Origin: Pyxicephalus adspersus
Taxonomy: Eukaryota > Chordata > Amphibia > Anura > Pyxicephalidae
Direction: 5' to 3'
Assembly (NCBI RefSeq): GCF_032062135.1
Contig: NC_092868.1
Coordinates: 45,935,075 to 45,999,074, forward strand
DNA length: 64,000 bases
Shown here: piece after piece, positions 10,829-22,914 of the stretch
Layout: each line of letters begins with the position of its first letter
Position numbering within the stretch: the stretch's first letter is position 1
Translations under genes and position numbers: made by a program
The notes under the pieces: generated by a model
Told to the model about the DNA's origin: nothing
Databases searched by the model: none
Seen by the model: the letters and a program-made list of their open reading frames with translations, nothing else

Positions 10829-12341
10829 AAACTGAGGAGTAATGAGGCCCAGAGGACAAATAATGGTGCTATTTATCATATATTTTGGTAGAAAAAATGC
10901 ACAGCTATTAGAAACCAAAAGTATGGCCACTTTAAGTGGCCTTGGGCCTTTAAAGCTAATGGCCGCTGGTTCCAGGAATTCCATTAGTTGGGTACAAAAA
11001 CTTCCTTGTTGATGATGTTGGCATGGGACACTAAAAAGATAGCAGATAAGTACAAGGGGAGCTGAAAGATCTGTTCCAGATCCTTGGACTTATACCAAAC
11101 AGGACTTGTACCCAACAAATTTTTCCCATAGGAAATAAAAGGAAAATGATTAATCCGGTCCCATGAAAAAAAATCCTATTGTTATTGGCATCTTATACAT
11201 TGATGGGGCTGTATAAAATAATTTAAACACTGCGTAATACTAAAGTACATAAATACAAAAGCAATTAGATGAAATAAATGAAAATTTACCTCCCTTTACC
11301 TTACTGAGAAGAGTGAAGTGTATACTAGGATGGTGCTGAGAAGGGAGGAGGAGGAGATGTTATGTAATTCACAGAGAGTTATAGCGTGGGTTGTTCAGTG
11401 AATGGTGGCAACTGGTGTACTGACGCCCGTGGGCAGTCATGGCTTTGTCTCGAGAGAGGTAAATAAGGGTAGAGCGCGTGTTATGACTCATTTTGACCCA
11501 TACAAGTTCTAGCACAAAGGTTGTATACCAAGCAAAATTTTTCTAACCAAACAGGACTTATACCAAGTTGGACTTATTCCAAAGCAGACTTATACCAAGG
11601 TACCACTGTGTCTAGTTTTGCTCTGCCCAATATGAATAATAAATAAATTTTAAAATTACTTTTGCAAGTAAATGTGAGGTCTAGAATTATTAAGAATTAA
11701 GAAATATTTTAATACTGAACATAGTTGGTACAATACATACAGAACACTTGACAACACCTTAAGGAATGCCTGTAATTCCTGAGAGTCATTTTTAAAAACT
11801 GTAACTGTTTAATTATATAATTTCAAGGTATATATATGCCTGTGTGTAGTGACTAGTAGAGCTGGTAAAATCTTCAGTTCTTCAGAATAAGGAAATGAAG
11901 ATCTTATCCTCTTCTGTGAAATGCAAAATATCGTTTGATTATCATAAAGCAAGGAAGGCAGATTTATTTTTATCAGTGTCTGACTCATCCGGGGCTGACT
12001 CAGCTCTGTATTTCATATCATGGGATTCCCCTTATTACAAGTGTTTATTTCTCTACAATAAGGCTTTGGTTAATAAATAATTACAGAACCAGTTCAATTA
12101 AGAAGAGAAACCCATCAATGAACACTGTCCAGGAAGCATATCATATGCAGTGAAGTTACTTTCCCTTATATAAACCCCTGCAGTTGCCCTGCAGCCTTCT
12201 TTCACATGACTCCCTACTATACAACATTCCTATGATACTTTAGTTTTTGGGTGAGTTTGAAGAAGGAATAAAAAAGGAGGGTGGTGCTGGAACTATTTGG
12301 GCAAAATGTTTTGAAGACAATAAACAAATGTAGTTTTGTGA

Positions 12342-12355
12342 GGGGGGGGGGGGGG
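12342..12355. repeat. Poly(G) run of 14
   Basis: Fourteen consecutive G on the plus strand, 140 bp before the last RIMKLA exon. It could form G-rich structure in the pre-mRNA, or its length could be a sequencing error. Confidence 0.85.
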
Positions 12356-12495
12356 TTGTTGGACTTTAAATGGCTCCATAGGGTTGCAAAAGTTGCATTG
12401 AATTGTTCAGGATTTGTCCTCATTGGCTTCGTTATTTTACATTTTTTGGAGAAAAATAGCAAAAAAGTAACTGATTTTTTTTTTTCTTTCAACAG

Positions 12496-12932
12496 GCGGT
12501 GTGGGTGCCACCTTCACTCTCAGTGAACAGGGAAAAATGTTAGCTATGCAAGTATCTAGCATCCTGGGAATGGATATATGTGGCATCGACCTTCTCCTGA
12601 AAGACAACGGCTCCTTTGTGGTCTGCGAGGCTAATGCAAACGTCGGTTTTACTGAATTCGACCAGGCTTGCCATATAGATCTTGGTGTCATTATTGCAGA
12701 TTATGCAATATCTCTTCTCCCCAGCCGGCCATCCAAAGAGGTGCCTGGGCTCTCCACCGCATCCGGCCCTTCGGAGAATAGCGACATACAACCAAACTCG
12801 TCTACTAGCAGCGGAGGATCCAGCTGTAGCCATGATGTCTGCGATGTCAAAGAAATCAGGGATTCAAACCATGTGCCAAAGCCATGCAAATCTGCACTGA
12901 CAGATAGCGTCTGTGATGGCGTCACAGAGTAA
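12496..12932 (+). CDS. RIMKLA: RIMKLA last coding exon, metal-binding EANANVGF motif and stop
   Basis: The exon encodes [54 protein letters not shown] and [11 protein letters not shown], then a 69-residue serine-rich tail ending CDGVTE and a TAA at 12930. The glutamate and asparagine of EANAN are the Mg-ATP ligands expected in RimK-type ATP-grasp enzymes, so the active site looks intact. The acceptor is caacag at 12495. The tail keeps KEIRDS, which resembles the EIRDSS I recall from mammalian RIMKLA, but is otherwise divergent. The four visible exons encode about 319 residues; roughly the first 65-75 are missing with exon 1. Confidence 0.96.
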
Positions 12933-13803
12933 ACTACCTACCTCTTCATTTTCAATGTAATTGAATGCAATCATCAATCACGGTAGCCAGCTAGGCTCAA
13001 TAGGGGGCTTGTAGAGGAATGATGAGATGTATGTTTCAAGCCACCATGGAGATGAAAATATGTAATAATTATATTGCTGCTTCCTTGTGTCCCATCAGTA
13101 TTACTGATGAGATCTAATTTATTTTCTTTGCACCATTAGAGCACCTAGGGATTTGTTTGATAGGGCAGTATAAAAAAGAATAGCTCCTATTGTTTTCAAT
13201 GAAACAACACAGCAACCAATCAAATCCCAGTGTTCATGTAAACGTCTGAACAGTACCAGTAGTATAATTACAGGCCATTCAAATACATTGATATGTATGG
13301 AACTGAATCATAATACAAGGTATACTATCATTGGTCTACTTGGTGGGGCTCATTTACTGCAGAGTCAAGGATGCAAAAGCCTAGAGCCTGGTGGATATAC
13401 AGGGGGTCCAGCTCAAACATTCATATAACATGGGGTATAATGCAACTGGTAAAAGCCGTGTAAATGGTGGATGTCTAGGGGGTCCAGCTCAAACATTCGC
13501 GCTCCTGCATATAACAAGGGGTATAATGCAACTGGTAAAAGCCATGTATCTGCCTGTCATTTCAGAGAGGATGCACTTGTAGACAATGGGCGATTTATTG
13601 GGCTATGCCAGTAATGCTTTGGGTTGGCTTCTCTGTGTATTGCAATCCTTATCATTGTCAAACAAAGGAATGGTGTGGATGCAAATGAAAGCAGTAAAAC
13701 TGCACACCGCTAATCCCTCAAATACAAAAACTTTATTGTGTCACTCCACTCATTTCCTTCTTCTTTTTCTTTGGCTTAATTGTAGAGCAGGAGGATAGGA
13801 GTA
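12933..13803 (+). other. RIMKLA: RIMKLA 3' UTR / downstream region
   Basis: This follows the stop codon and presumably includes the 3' UTR. I see no convincing AATAAA close to the stop. A partial tandem duplication lies at 13391-13547. Confidence 0.45.
13391..13547. repeat. Two-copy tandem duplication, about 75-80 bp
   Basis: The block at 13391-13464 (gtggatatacagggggtcca ... gcaactggtaaaagcc) recurs at 13467-13547, with an 8-10 bp difference (gcgctcctg) in the second copy. Confidence 0.8.

Positions 13804-13847
<44 letters not shown>
13804..13847. repeat. (TA)n microsatellite
   Basis: About 44 bp of alternating T and A with one TG step near 13821. Confidence 0.9.
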
Positions 13848-16127
13848 GAAAATCATTCTCACCAAGGTTGGGGAAAGTGGCAGATTTTAAAGCTGCTGCC
13901 ACGCCAAATGCCCCATTGCTTCCTGAATGGTTGTAAGCTTGGCAAGAGTGCCATGTCGCTCATCTCATTGGTAATTAGAGCTGCCATGTCGTCACTGTTG
14001 TTGCTGTCTGATGATGGTCAATAGAGATCCAATTCCTGTTAGTTACCTAATAACAAAACAGAAACAATACTCTTCCTTTCATTGGTAAGTAAAAGTTATA
14101 TAATCCTAAGTAAAACTTTATCTCTCTTGTGTCCCTGCTGTGTAAATTCAACATCTGTGTTTGTCCCGGTGCCACTGAAAAAAACAAAAAAGAGAAGAAT
14201 TCTAAAATGCTACAGTTGTCAACAGTACAGACAAATTATTGGGAAGGACCCCCAGAAGATAGCCATAAAAATTTGAAAAGTGTTTTAATCAATTGTTACT
14301 ATGTCCAAAATTAAAAGAATAGTTTTTGCCCCAGAGATACCCTGCAAGGTGCTTACAGAGATCATAGATAATTGGCACAGCTTCCCTGAGATATTACATG
14401 TCTGCACCCTTCTTTATAGGCATGGATAGGTAAGCTCACCCAAAGCTGTCTTATATCTGTAGATGACTTTATTTGCTCCCTTTTTGTCACATGTGATGCT
14501 GATATTTCTGTATGGGTGGTTTTTCAAATAGTATTTGTCCTTGACATACATAATACAATATCATTTGTTATGGGCACAGTGAACATTTGCATCCGTGATA
14601 TTATCAGCACCGCTATTAAGACTCATTTTCATTCTAATATTATTTGATGTTAGAGTTCTAGGACTAGGGATGTTCTCATTTTCCTGAAAATACAGAGATT
14701 TTGGCAATCTTTTGCCATTTTGCTGAAAATGTTTTGGAGTCAATAGGAAGGCTGAGATTAGGGTCCCTAAGAGGTACGAAAGTTTCTTTAATGTATCCTG
14801 GATCTATTCTTGTGGCAAAAGTGGCCATTTAATAGCTTATGTCATTTTTTTCTTGCAGGAATCTAAAAGCAGATTGTAAAACAATAACATAGAAAGTAAC
14901 AGAACACAAATAAAATGTTTAAATGTACAAAACAAAATATACAAAGGACAATAATTATGATAAATGAAACTACCTAAAAGCCCACACTTTCTTTAGAAAT
15001 ATTCATAAAAACAGAAGACATTTTGCAAGCATTTTTAAGCAGCTTCATAAGTAATATTGAGGCTTCCGTGCCAGCGTGGCGTCAGAAAATGCTACAAAAT
15101 CAGTTTCAATGAAATCACTTTCTCATCGCCATGTGTGATTAGTTGGGTGGTAAATGAAGGCTAGAGGTCTGTTCATCGGGTTTTTAGTAGCTGTGTAGGG
15201 GAATTCTTAGAAATCTTGTTTCGGTTTGCTCTGTTCACACTTGGGGATTGTGGTCTAGGGCACTTAGAAAATTTCCTGCATGCATCATTCATCTATTGGT
15301 GGTCTTACCGGAGATTTGTTCAAAAACCCTTCTTCTTTTAAACACACAAAAAAAATTGTCAATGCTTCAGAAAATAAATATAAAACTACAACCAAAAATG
15401 TGCATGTGGACGGAATATTCACCTATTCACACTTAAAGTGTTCATTATTATAATAATCTATCCCTGAGGATGAGTTGGAATGATCTATAATGAGTAGGGA
15501 TGACTGGGAATGGGTGTAGATTCTGTCCCCATACACACTACAAACCCCTTTAAAATATATTTTTACCGTAAATGTTCATAAATAACCACCTGCCAGGCAT
15601 TTTGTAAGGATTTTGGTGTAAATGGGGGGCGTTTGGTTCAGGGTAAGGCATAAGCTACAAAGTCAAGCTCATTTAAGAGAACGTCTTTCCTAATTAAGGC
15701 TGACATTGCTGACCTAATATTGAAAATTCTAGGCGTCTGGCTGTCATGCTGATTGAGGGATTTTAATGCTTTCTGAGTGAATGAACTGGACAAGTATGAA
15801 GGTCAGGAGTCCTGAATTCAAGTTGCTTAAGATCAGTTCTGAGAAGGAGGTCAATCTTCAAATCTCATTAAGTACAGATAAAAGGTTACTGTATTGGGTG
15901 AGGGTTGGGATATTAGTTATGGCTTAAATTAAGTTGATTTATTTATAATGGTTCACATTCATCCAAGTAATGGTATCTTTAGTAGGAGTTCCTCAAAGTC
16001 AGCTTCAACATTACAAGAACAAGTGCAGTTGAAAGTGACCGACTACTACTAGATAGTTAAGGTAATAGTCATACTTTGGAATTAGATTGAGAGTTTGGTT
16101 GATAGTTATTGTTGAAAGTGTAGGATA
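13848..16127. other. Intergenic, nothing recognised
   Basis: AT-rich DNA between RIMKLA and the first SINE. Short open frames occur on both strands, none with recognisable motifs. Confidence 0.5.
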
Positions 16128-16445
16128 TTGTTATTACACAGTATTTATATAGCACCATCATATTATGCAGCACTGTACAAAGTCCGTAGACACTAGCTGT
16201 TCCTCAAAGGGGCCCACAATCTAATGCCCCTACCATAGTCATATGTCTTTATTACAGTCTATGGTCAATTTTGGGGGGTAGCCAATTAACCTAACTGCAT
16301 GTTTTTGGGATGTGGGAGGAAACTGGAGTGCCGGGAGGAAACCCACGCAAACACGGGGAGAACCTACAAAATCCATGCAGATAGTGTCCTGGCCAGGATA
16401 CGAACCTGGGACTTAGTGCCTCTGATGCCACCATGCTGCCCCAGG
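16128..16445 (-). mobile_element. tRNA-headed SINE, full-length copy, minus orientation
   Basis: Read on the minus strand, the element starts near 16445 with a tRNA-like head. Its B-box-like ggttcgtatcctggcc is complementary to 16391-16406. Next comes a body containing tttgcgtgggtttcctcccg and tcctcccacatcccaaaaac. It ends in the tail atataaatactgtgtaataa at 16128-16160. The same structure recurs at 37431-37690 and 47790-48110. The body resembles a repeat segment common in fish and frogs. Confidence 0.75.
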
Positions 16446-17626
16446 TTGGGGGTTATGGTTGGGGTTTTATAGGTTATGCTTGGGGGTTAGGTTGACAGTT
16501 AGGTTAGATTAGGTTTACAGTATTAATCTATGTGATAAATGAACAACAACATATCACCTGTGCCAATGTGTCAATGCCAATTACATACAGACAGTGCAAA
16601 TTCACTTCTATACAATGTTTTGGTGCTGAAAATTTCAGAACAGCCATGCCAGTATTTAAACACTGGAAAACAACGTTCCAGCCTTTGAGGCCCATCTATC
16701 TAGACAGCTGACTATGCAACTAAGCAATACAGGAAAAGCACCTGTGTTTTTGGATTAGCAAATACTGCTCTTGTATACATAGGTATTTAAAGCCAATGTA
16801 ATTACTGTTAGAAAAGTAAAATATAACTTTTATTGTATCTATAAAGTCATATAATCATAGTCAGGAGCCCTCTCGGAAGCTTACATGAAAATGTAGTATT
16901 CGGGTGTGGAGCCTTCTTTTATTGGTATAACTTTATGAATTCTGTATGCTTATTTCTAAAAGTATTCTACACAGTAATTCAACTTCAGTATACTACATTC
17001 ATATTCTTAGAAATAGCTCTGATTGCTATAGGAACTTGGCACAGAGGTATGGAACTTTGCATAGGATAGTAGAATCCTGTTTCTTTATTCTGTTTCTCTT
17101 CAATGTAAAGCTAAATCATTATTGCACCATCCAGCAAGGGTTAGATCTTTTTGCAAGGCTGGGGCTATGAACTCTGGATAAAAGATATTGCTGCCGTTAT
17201 GGATATAACAATTATGGCTATAAGAGACAATTCCTGTTGAATTGAAGCAAAACTCACAAATCAATAGCAAGCAACCAGAGTAGGGGCCATTATTGATGGA
17301 TGTTGAACTTACGTCAAAAGCATCAGTCTAACGTCAGTTCAAGATGCTTCTGAGATGATTTAGTGTTCACTGACATGTATATTTGATCTACCGTTGACCA
17401 GCTTTGGACCTGCATTAGTATTCCCATTGACAGATAATGCAAAATCCCATTGACACAGACCCCTAATCCTTTAACATTGTTCTAATAAACTAGGTAAATG
17501 TGAAATCTGATCATTGTCCTTTGGTGATTATCTTGAGCATTGGACAAGCTAAAATAGTAACCAAGGGCTTGCCCAGGTGGATGGTAAAATTTGCAGTTTC
17601 TTAGTGAAAACATCAACCTCCCTCAT
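16446..17626. other. Intergenic, nothing recognised
   Basis: A short ggttagg-type degenerate run at 16445-16520 lies next to the SINE. Otherwise no feature is visible. Confidence 0.5.
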
Positions 17627-17807
17627 TGGGCTTGATGTATTAAAGCTCTCAAAGGCTGGAGAGGATATACTTTCATCAGTGAAGCTGGGTGATCCAGCAA
17701 ACCTGGAATGGATTTCTTTAAAGGTCATTTGCTAGCAAATGTTTTGAATCCTGGACCAGATGCATTCCAGGTTTGCTTGATCACCCAGCTTTAATAAATT
17801 AGGCCCA
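17627..17807. mobile_element. Palindromic MITE (family A)
   Basis: Begins tgggcttgatgtattaaagc and ends aataaattaggccca. Internal halves tgatccagcaaacctggaat and ccaggtttgcttgatcaccc are inverted copies, so the whole 181-bp element can fold into a long hairpin. Four further copies lie in the window. Confidence 0.8.
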
Positions 17808-19681
17808 CTGAAATGTGAACGGATAAAAATTGCTTTTTTTTTTTTACAGCTGGTGCAGTTGTTTTGTGTTGTGGGGAAGTTCTGACATGGTGGTATCTCA
17901 TGGATGGTTAGGCTGCTCTTCAGCTTCAGTGGAAATCATTCACTACTGCAGTTTGATAATATTACACTTGGAAAAAGTTTCACCCTACCAAGGTTAAAGC
18001 AGGGAAATCATTATTTTATTTAAAAGCAACCCCCTATCATGCAGGCTTTGTCCTACAACTTTAAAATCTGCATGTCAGGATTATTAGTGCACCTGTTGTA
18101 TTTCCAGGCTGCTCAGATGTGAGCATTGCAAGTCTCATAGACTCCAGGACTGCCATCATGTTTCCACCTACCTCTCCTCCAAGCCATTCACAAAACAAAG
18201 CTTGGTGCTGTGTGTGTTGTAAATAGCAAGGAGAAAAGAGAAGGGGAAGATATGACCACATTTCTGGGGTTTATGAGGCCAATACCGGCGAGCTGTACTA
18301 ATCCCTGCATAAGAATGCTGTTGAGCCATCAAAACATTAACATGTGGCACTTTTCCTTTAAATTAGAAAATTTAAATTATTCTTTTTGAAAGAGAAGTAT
18401 GATTCATTGGAGAAGAAGGAGAAGTAATGCAATACGCATTATGTCACAATTGTGTACTTGGATAAGTTGTGAAAATGTTTTTTAAAATGTGCAGTGCATA
18501 TCACACCCAAACACATGACTATGGTGAAGAATGGACATGCAAGAAGGGAATGCATGCAAAAACCTGAAACCTGCAATGCTCTGCTGCCCCACCAACAAAA
18601 AACGTCACATATCAAACCTGTATATATATTGACGAAATGTAATTTTTTATTGCTGCTGACATAATCATCTAAAATCTGTAGGTTTAACAACTTCCCATTA
18701 TCGTTTCTTACAAAACTGAGATTGGACTGTCATTCTAATATATTTCAGGCACAGGGAGCTGGGGATAGGGGGGGTCTTTAGAAGTGGAAACACAGGGAGT
18801 CTCTTATCAAGTTGTGATGTTCATTTATGATCCAGTTATATGATTCAAGTTCTGAATATTGGTGCCGTCTTAATTGAGTAATACCATATAGGCAGCTACA
18901 AGAAAATGCATTCATATTAAATAACGGAACATAATATAACTGATTGTTGAGCTTGCCAAATGCAAACAAGTCTTTTACCAAACAAAAGAGTTTTAGGATT
19001 TTTTGTTGGGGCGCTTGGGATTTTCATATAGCTCAGCATTCAGTAGGATCAAATGGAATATAAAATGTGGCAATCGATAAAACCTGTGAGCTTGTACCTA
19101 ACTGCTAATATCAATGCATATGGCGGAGCTTGGAGAATGGGAACGCATGTTGTCCAATAATGGGCTGAGTTTAGGAAAGCTTAAAGTAAAATTTAAAGCT
19201 AAAGCTTTGAGTATGGAATTGTTAACACCCCTATTACTTTTTTCCTGTTTGCATTGAATTAGAGACATTTCTTCCTACTTCCCATTTTAGACACAACAAG
19301 ATGAGAGAGCAAGGTAAGGAAACCCCTTCCTGTACAGTTGTCAATGATCAATTAAAGAAATGGGATCCTGGGCAAATATAAGGAGGGGGCCCCAAATGCA
19401 TAGAATCCAAGCCCCTTATACTCCTGCCGTTTTCACATTTGGAATCCTGGCAATTTCCCAGTTTGCCCTATATCATACCCAGCCCTGCATATGAATATTG
19501 CCCCACTGTTCCTGTTCTAGAAATGTTGAATTGTTTCTTAATTTAAATCCTAGTGACCATATTTACAGGACAAATGAGAGTGACACAGAAAGCAATAAAA
19601 ACCTAAGACGCTATGGGAAAAGATGACCAGAAAGATATTGATCAGAAGTAACAAAAAATTAGTAGTATTCGTTGCTAATCC
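17808..19681. other. Intergenic, nothing recognised
   Basis: No exon-like or repeat structure was recognised in this 1.9 kb apart from short homopolymer runs. Confidence 0.45.
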
Positions 19682-19719
19682 TACGCGTTTCAAGGCAATA
19701 GACATCTCTCCTTCACCAG
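19682..19719 (-). ncRNA. Degenerate hammerhead-like motif, minus strand
   Basis: On the minus strand CTGGTGA (complement of 19713-19719) stands where CUGANGA is expected. Then come aagg...cctt as stem II, GAAA (19688-19691) and acgcgt (19683-19688), with A (19682) as the cleavage base. The invariant A of CUGA is changed to G, and stem I is only weakly complementary. It is a decayed relative of the motifs at 8181 and 10076. Confidence 0.35.
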
Positions 19720-20659
19720 GGTTGAATACTGAATGCCAAGAAAGGAACTGGACAACAAGCAGTGTAATCTGTAATGTGAAGTCCATCAGGGTAGCAGCAT
19801 GGATGCACGTATCAGCAATAAATATAAAAAATGCATATTCGATCCAAAAATGTTTTAAAAATGGTTTAGATGAACATTAATCTTAAGTTTTACTTTTGCC
19901 GAAATAGGAAAAAATTGGATATACTATATCTAGGCATAATTATTGGCTCAAAGCTATGCAAATGCTTTAATGCTGAAATTATTGACTTGAAGCACTTATT
20001 TACGTGCATGGATTTGAAGGAATTAATTAAAATGGTATTGATCCAGTGAAAATAAATATACATGTGAATTGTTATTAAATGATTTGTATTTTGATGCAGA
20101 AAGGGATTTTTAGAGAAATTGTTTTGATTTGGGAAGTAACAAAGATAAGTGATGGTCCTTAAGGGGAAACTTTGCAGGGGGTGAAGAAATGAAAGTTTTG
20201 TTGGATTATTTGGGCATTACAGGGAGTCCTGGACTTAATGTTTCTAGGTCTTGCTGAAAGAATTTAGCTATGGGGCAATTATACCATATGTGGACATAAA
20301 GGAGGGTAAGGGTATAAACAGCTGTTTCTTTAGTTGTTCTAAGTCCATTACACTGCATCACAAAAAAATAAATATTGTCCGCTACTTGGTCTAATCCATG
20401 TGTTCAATACTAATGCAAGTGCACTGAATCCAAATCTGCAGTCTGATTTTGCCTAGGAAGTCAGGATCTTAAGTTAATTACGCATATAGATGCGGCTAGC
20501 TACATTCTCTCATTCTGCAGTTACTATGTAATCTCTATGCATAACTTTTGCCTCATAGTTCCATGACATTACAAAATGTAGTTATATGTTGCATTTACAA
20601 CATATTACACATAAATCACCTTATCACTTTTTAACACACATGTACACTTCAGAAGTGTT
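19720..20659. other. Intergenic, nothing recognised
   Basis: AT-rich, with no recognisable coding or repeat structure. Confidence 0.45.
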
Positions 20660-22250
20660 TAAGGCACTTGTTTTTGCGTTTGTGGCCCTCCGCTGTGTCC
20701 CCTCGCCAGAAACTAGCAGTAGTCGCCCATCTTGTTGGGGTTGCACCGGCCTTGATATCTTGTTTCCATAACAGAAATGTCCTGGTGGAACCTTTCCCCT
20801 TGTTTATCACTCACATCACCAAAATTTTGTGGAAAGAAGTCCAGATGGGAATATAAGAAATTAATTTTAAGTGACATTCCGGAGCCAAGTTGATAGTATA
20901 CTGTTAGCATGTTGTTATGAGTTCAGCATGGTTTTCAGCTCCCTGGTTTTTTTTGCAACTAGCACAAATGAATCTCAAGCAGCAAGTTCAAGTGGGTTGA
21001 GTTTGTCTCTGAATGTGGCATCTGTTATAACTTTTCCAAACTTATCCTTCAGATACTCAAAAACCCCTACCATCACGATCCATTGCAACGACAACATTTT
21101 TCATTAATCCAAGTTTATTATGAAGTGGCGGGAGATAAACTTTCTGTGGATCAATGAGTGATTTATGCTTTACTGGCCAACAGTGTGTTCAGGTCTGGGT
21201 GGCCATTCTTTCAAATTATTATTATTATTATTATTATTATTAATAAACAGGATTTATATAGCGCCAACATATTACGTAGCACTGTACATTGTAATGGTTG
21301 CTGTCACCACTACTGTTCCACAGCACAGAATGCACAAATATTTTGTATATCCCAATTTCAGGCTAAGAAGGAGTTCCACTGCCTTCAAGTCACCACAAAC
21401 GTTCCACTTGTGTTCTGAATAGTTAATCAATTTCAAAATGACCTCCATGGATTCGTATGTCTCTTTCATTCCCTCGGCATGAGCAAGAGGAACAGAAAGT
21501 TTTTTACCTTTATGCAGCAATACAGCTTTCAAACTTGCTTTGGTCGAGTCTATGAACAATCTCCACTGCTCTGTTATGTATTCGCAACCTAACTCTATCA
21601 CCACTCACATCGGTACAGAAGCAAATGTAGTTTTCCAGCATGTAATTACCTGCGAACTTTGTGTGACAATCACGAAAATGTGAAGTTGTTGTTCCTTTTT
21701 GTTGCAAATTCCACTCCTTTAATCTGGAGGCTAACAGTTCAGACTTCACTTTTGGCAAAGACAGGTTCTTACTAGATCATCTAAATCTGATTGGCTTACA
21801 AAATGTGGCTTACCCTGTTCAAATTGGGGTTCATAACATTCATTAACATCGACATCCTCCTCCTGTTCCCAATCTGAGCTGTCACTGTCAGTAACAATAG
21901 ACAGGAGGGACTGGCACTGGATTCTCTGCATCATGTGGCACTGGCTTCAGAGCAGATTCACAATCAGGACAGACGATTTTTGACTTAGTCTTCTTCAAAA
22001 ACTCACCAATTTTATTCATACAGAAGTAGCAGTCAGAGTAATGGTCTTTTGGCTCACACCATAGGCACAGCAAAAGGCATTTTTTACCTTTTCCAATTCA
22101 ATCATTGTGTTAGGCCAACGTAACACACCGAACAGCAGATATGAGGTGCCCAGCTTTTATCCTGATCTCCAATATCACATCCAAAGTAATACTTGTAAGC
22201 AAATTTCACCTTTTTGGTTAGAATTTTGTGTTGATCACAGGGGGGTATAT
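20660..22250 (-). pseudogene. Decayed coding repeat of unnamed family, copy 2 (long)
   Basis: Read on the minus strand, fragments occur in this order: YYFGCDIGDQDKSWAPHICC (near 22180), MPFAVPMV, KDHYSDCYFC (near 22040), IVCPDCESALKPVPHDAENP, a D/E-rich linker, SQSDLDDLVR, KSELLASRLKEWNLQQKGTT, EQWRLFIDSTKASLKAVLLH (near 21560), ICGDLK-like VCGDLKAVELLL, LGYTKYLCILC (near 21320), WPVKHKSLIDPQKVYLPPLH and NKLGLMKNVVVAMD (near 21110), and GERFHQDISVMETRYQGRCN (near 20770). Several frameshifts, stops and a tail-repeat insertion at 21218-21300 show that it is dead. It gives the long layout of the family: two cysteine/histidine-rich segments followed by a conserved catalytic-looking body. I know such proteins only as uncharacterised multicopy genes and will not assign an activity. 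Confidence 0.65.
21218..21300 (-). mobile_element. Tail-repeat insertion with (ATT)n
   Basis: On the minus strand it reads acagtgctacgtaatatgttggcgctata, then aaatcctgttta and an (AAT) run. This matches the 3' ends of the copies at 38806 and 39680. It sits inside the coding repeat between its ILC and WPVKHK segments, so it is younger than that repeat. Confidence 0.75.
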
Positions 22251-22914
22251 TTGCCACAAATGTATTAAAAATTGTCCGATTTATTAACTCAGCGGCGCCT
22301 ATTCATCTTTAGCTCAAAACAGACTCACTATGGCCTAGCTGTACTATCAAATAAGATGGTTTTGCATTAGAGATAAGCCCTTGGTCCATTTTGCCTTATA
22401 TACCAATTTCTGACGTCATCTCACTGACTTGCCCAGACATGCCCAGCCACTGCTGGAACATGCATACCACCAGGGGGCGTGATTCAGCTAAGGGGGCAGC
22501 AGGCATAGTGGTAGCTGCAACTGTTATAATGTTCCCATGTAAAAATACATTACCCAATTTCCGACTATTTGAACAGATAAATCGTTGTTGTGCAGTGCAA
22601 GGGAAATGGCTTAATACGTGCTGATTATTGCTCCAGCTAAGCAGCTCTCATATGCAAAGCGGGTCTTAAGGGGAATAATCTAAAAAGTCTATGAATCTAT
22701 AGGTCCAGAGATATAAATTTTTTTAGCCTTTAGATGACATAACATAGAATATCCAACATATTTCATGAGTTACAATGGTCCCTATTGTTCAGAGCTTAGG
22801 AAGCCTGAGTGGAACTGGAAGACAGGACTCTGAAGGAATTGTGAGGATACAGTGGCTAAGTTGTCTTTTGTATCTAGAAGTGTTACAATTCAATTCAAAC
22901 ATTCAATGAATTCC
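22251..22914. other. Intergenic, nothing recognised
   Basis: No supported feature. The first part may be the decayed N-terminal end of the coding repeat. Confidence 0.4.

Larger units (their letters stand above)
9239..12495 (+). other. RIMKLA: Last RIMKLA intron
   Basis: A 3.26 kb intron from GTAAGT to cttt-caacag. It contains the inverted-repeat element at 9707-10297, a TA microsatellite at 10787-10828 and a run of 14 G at 12342-12355. The stretches 10300-10780 and 10830-12340 show nothing I can name. Confidence 0.6.
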
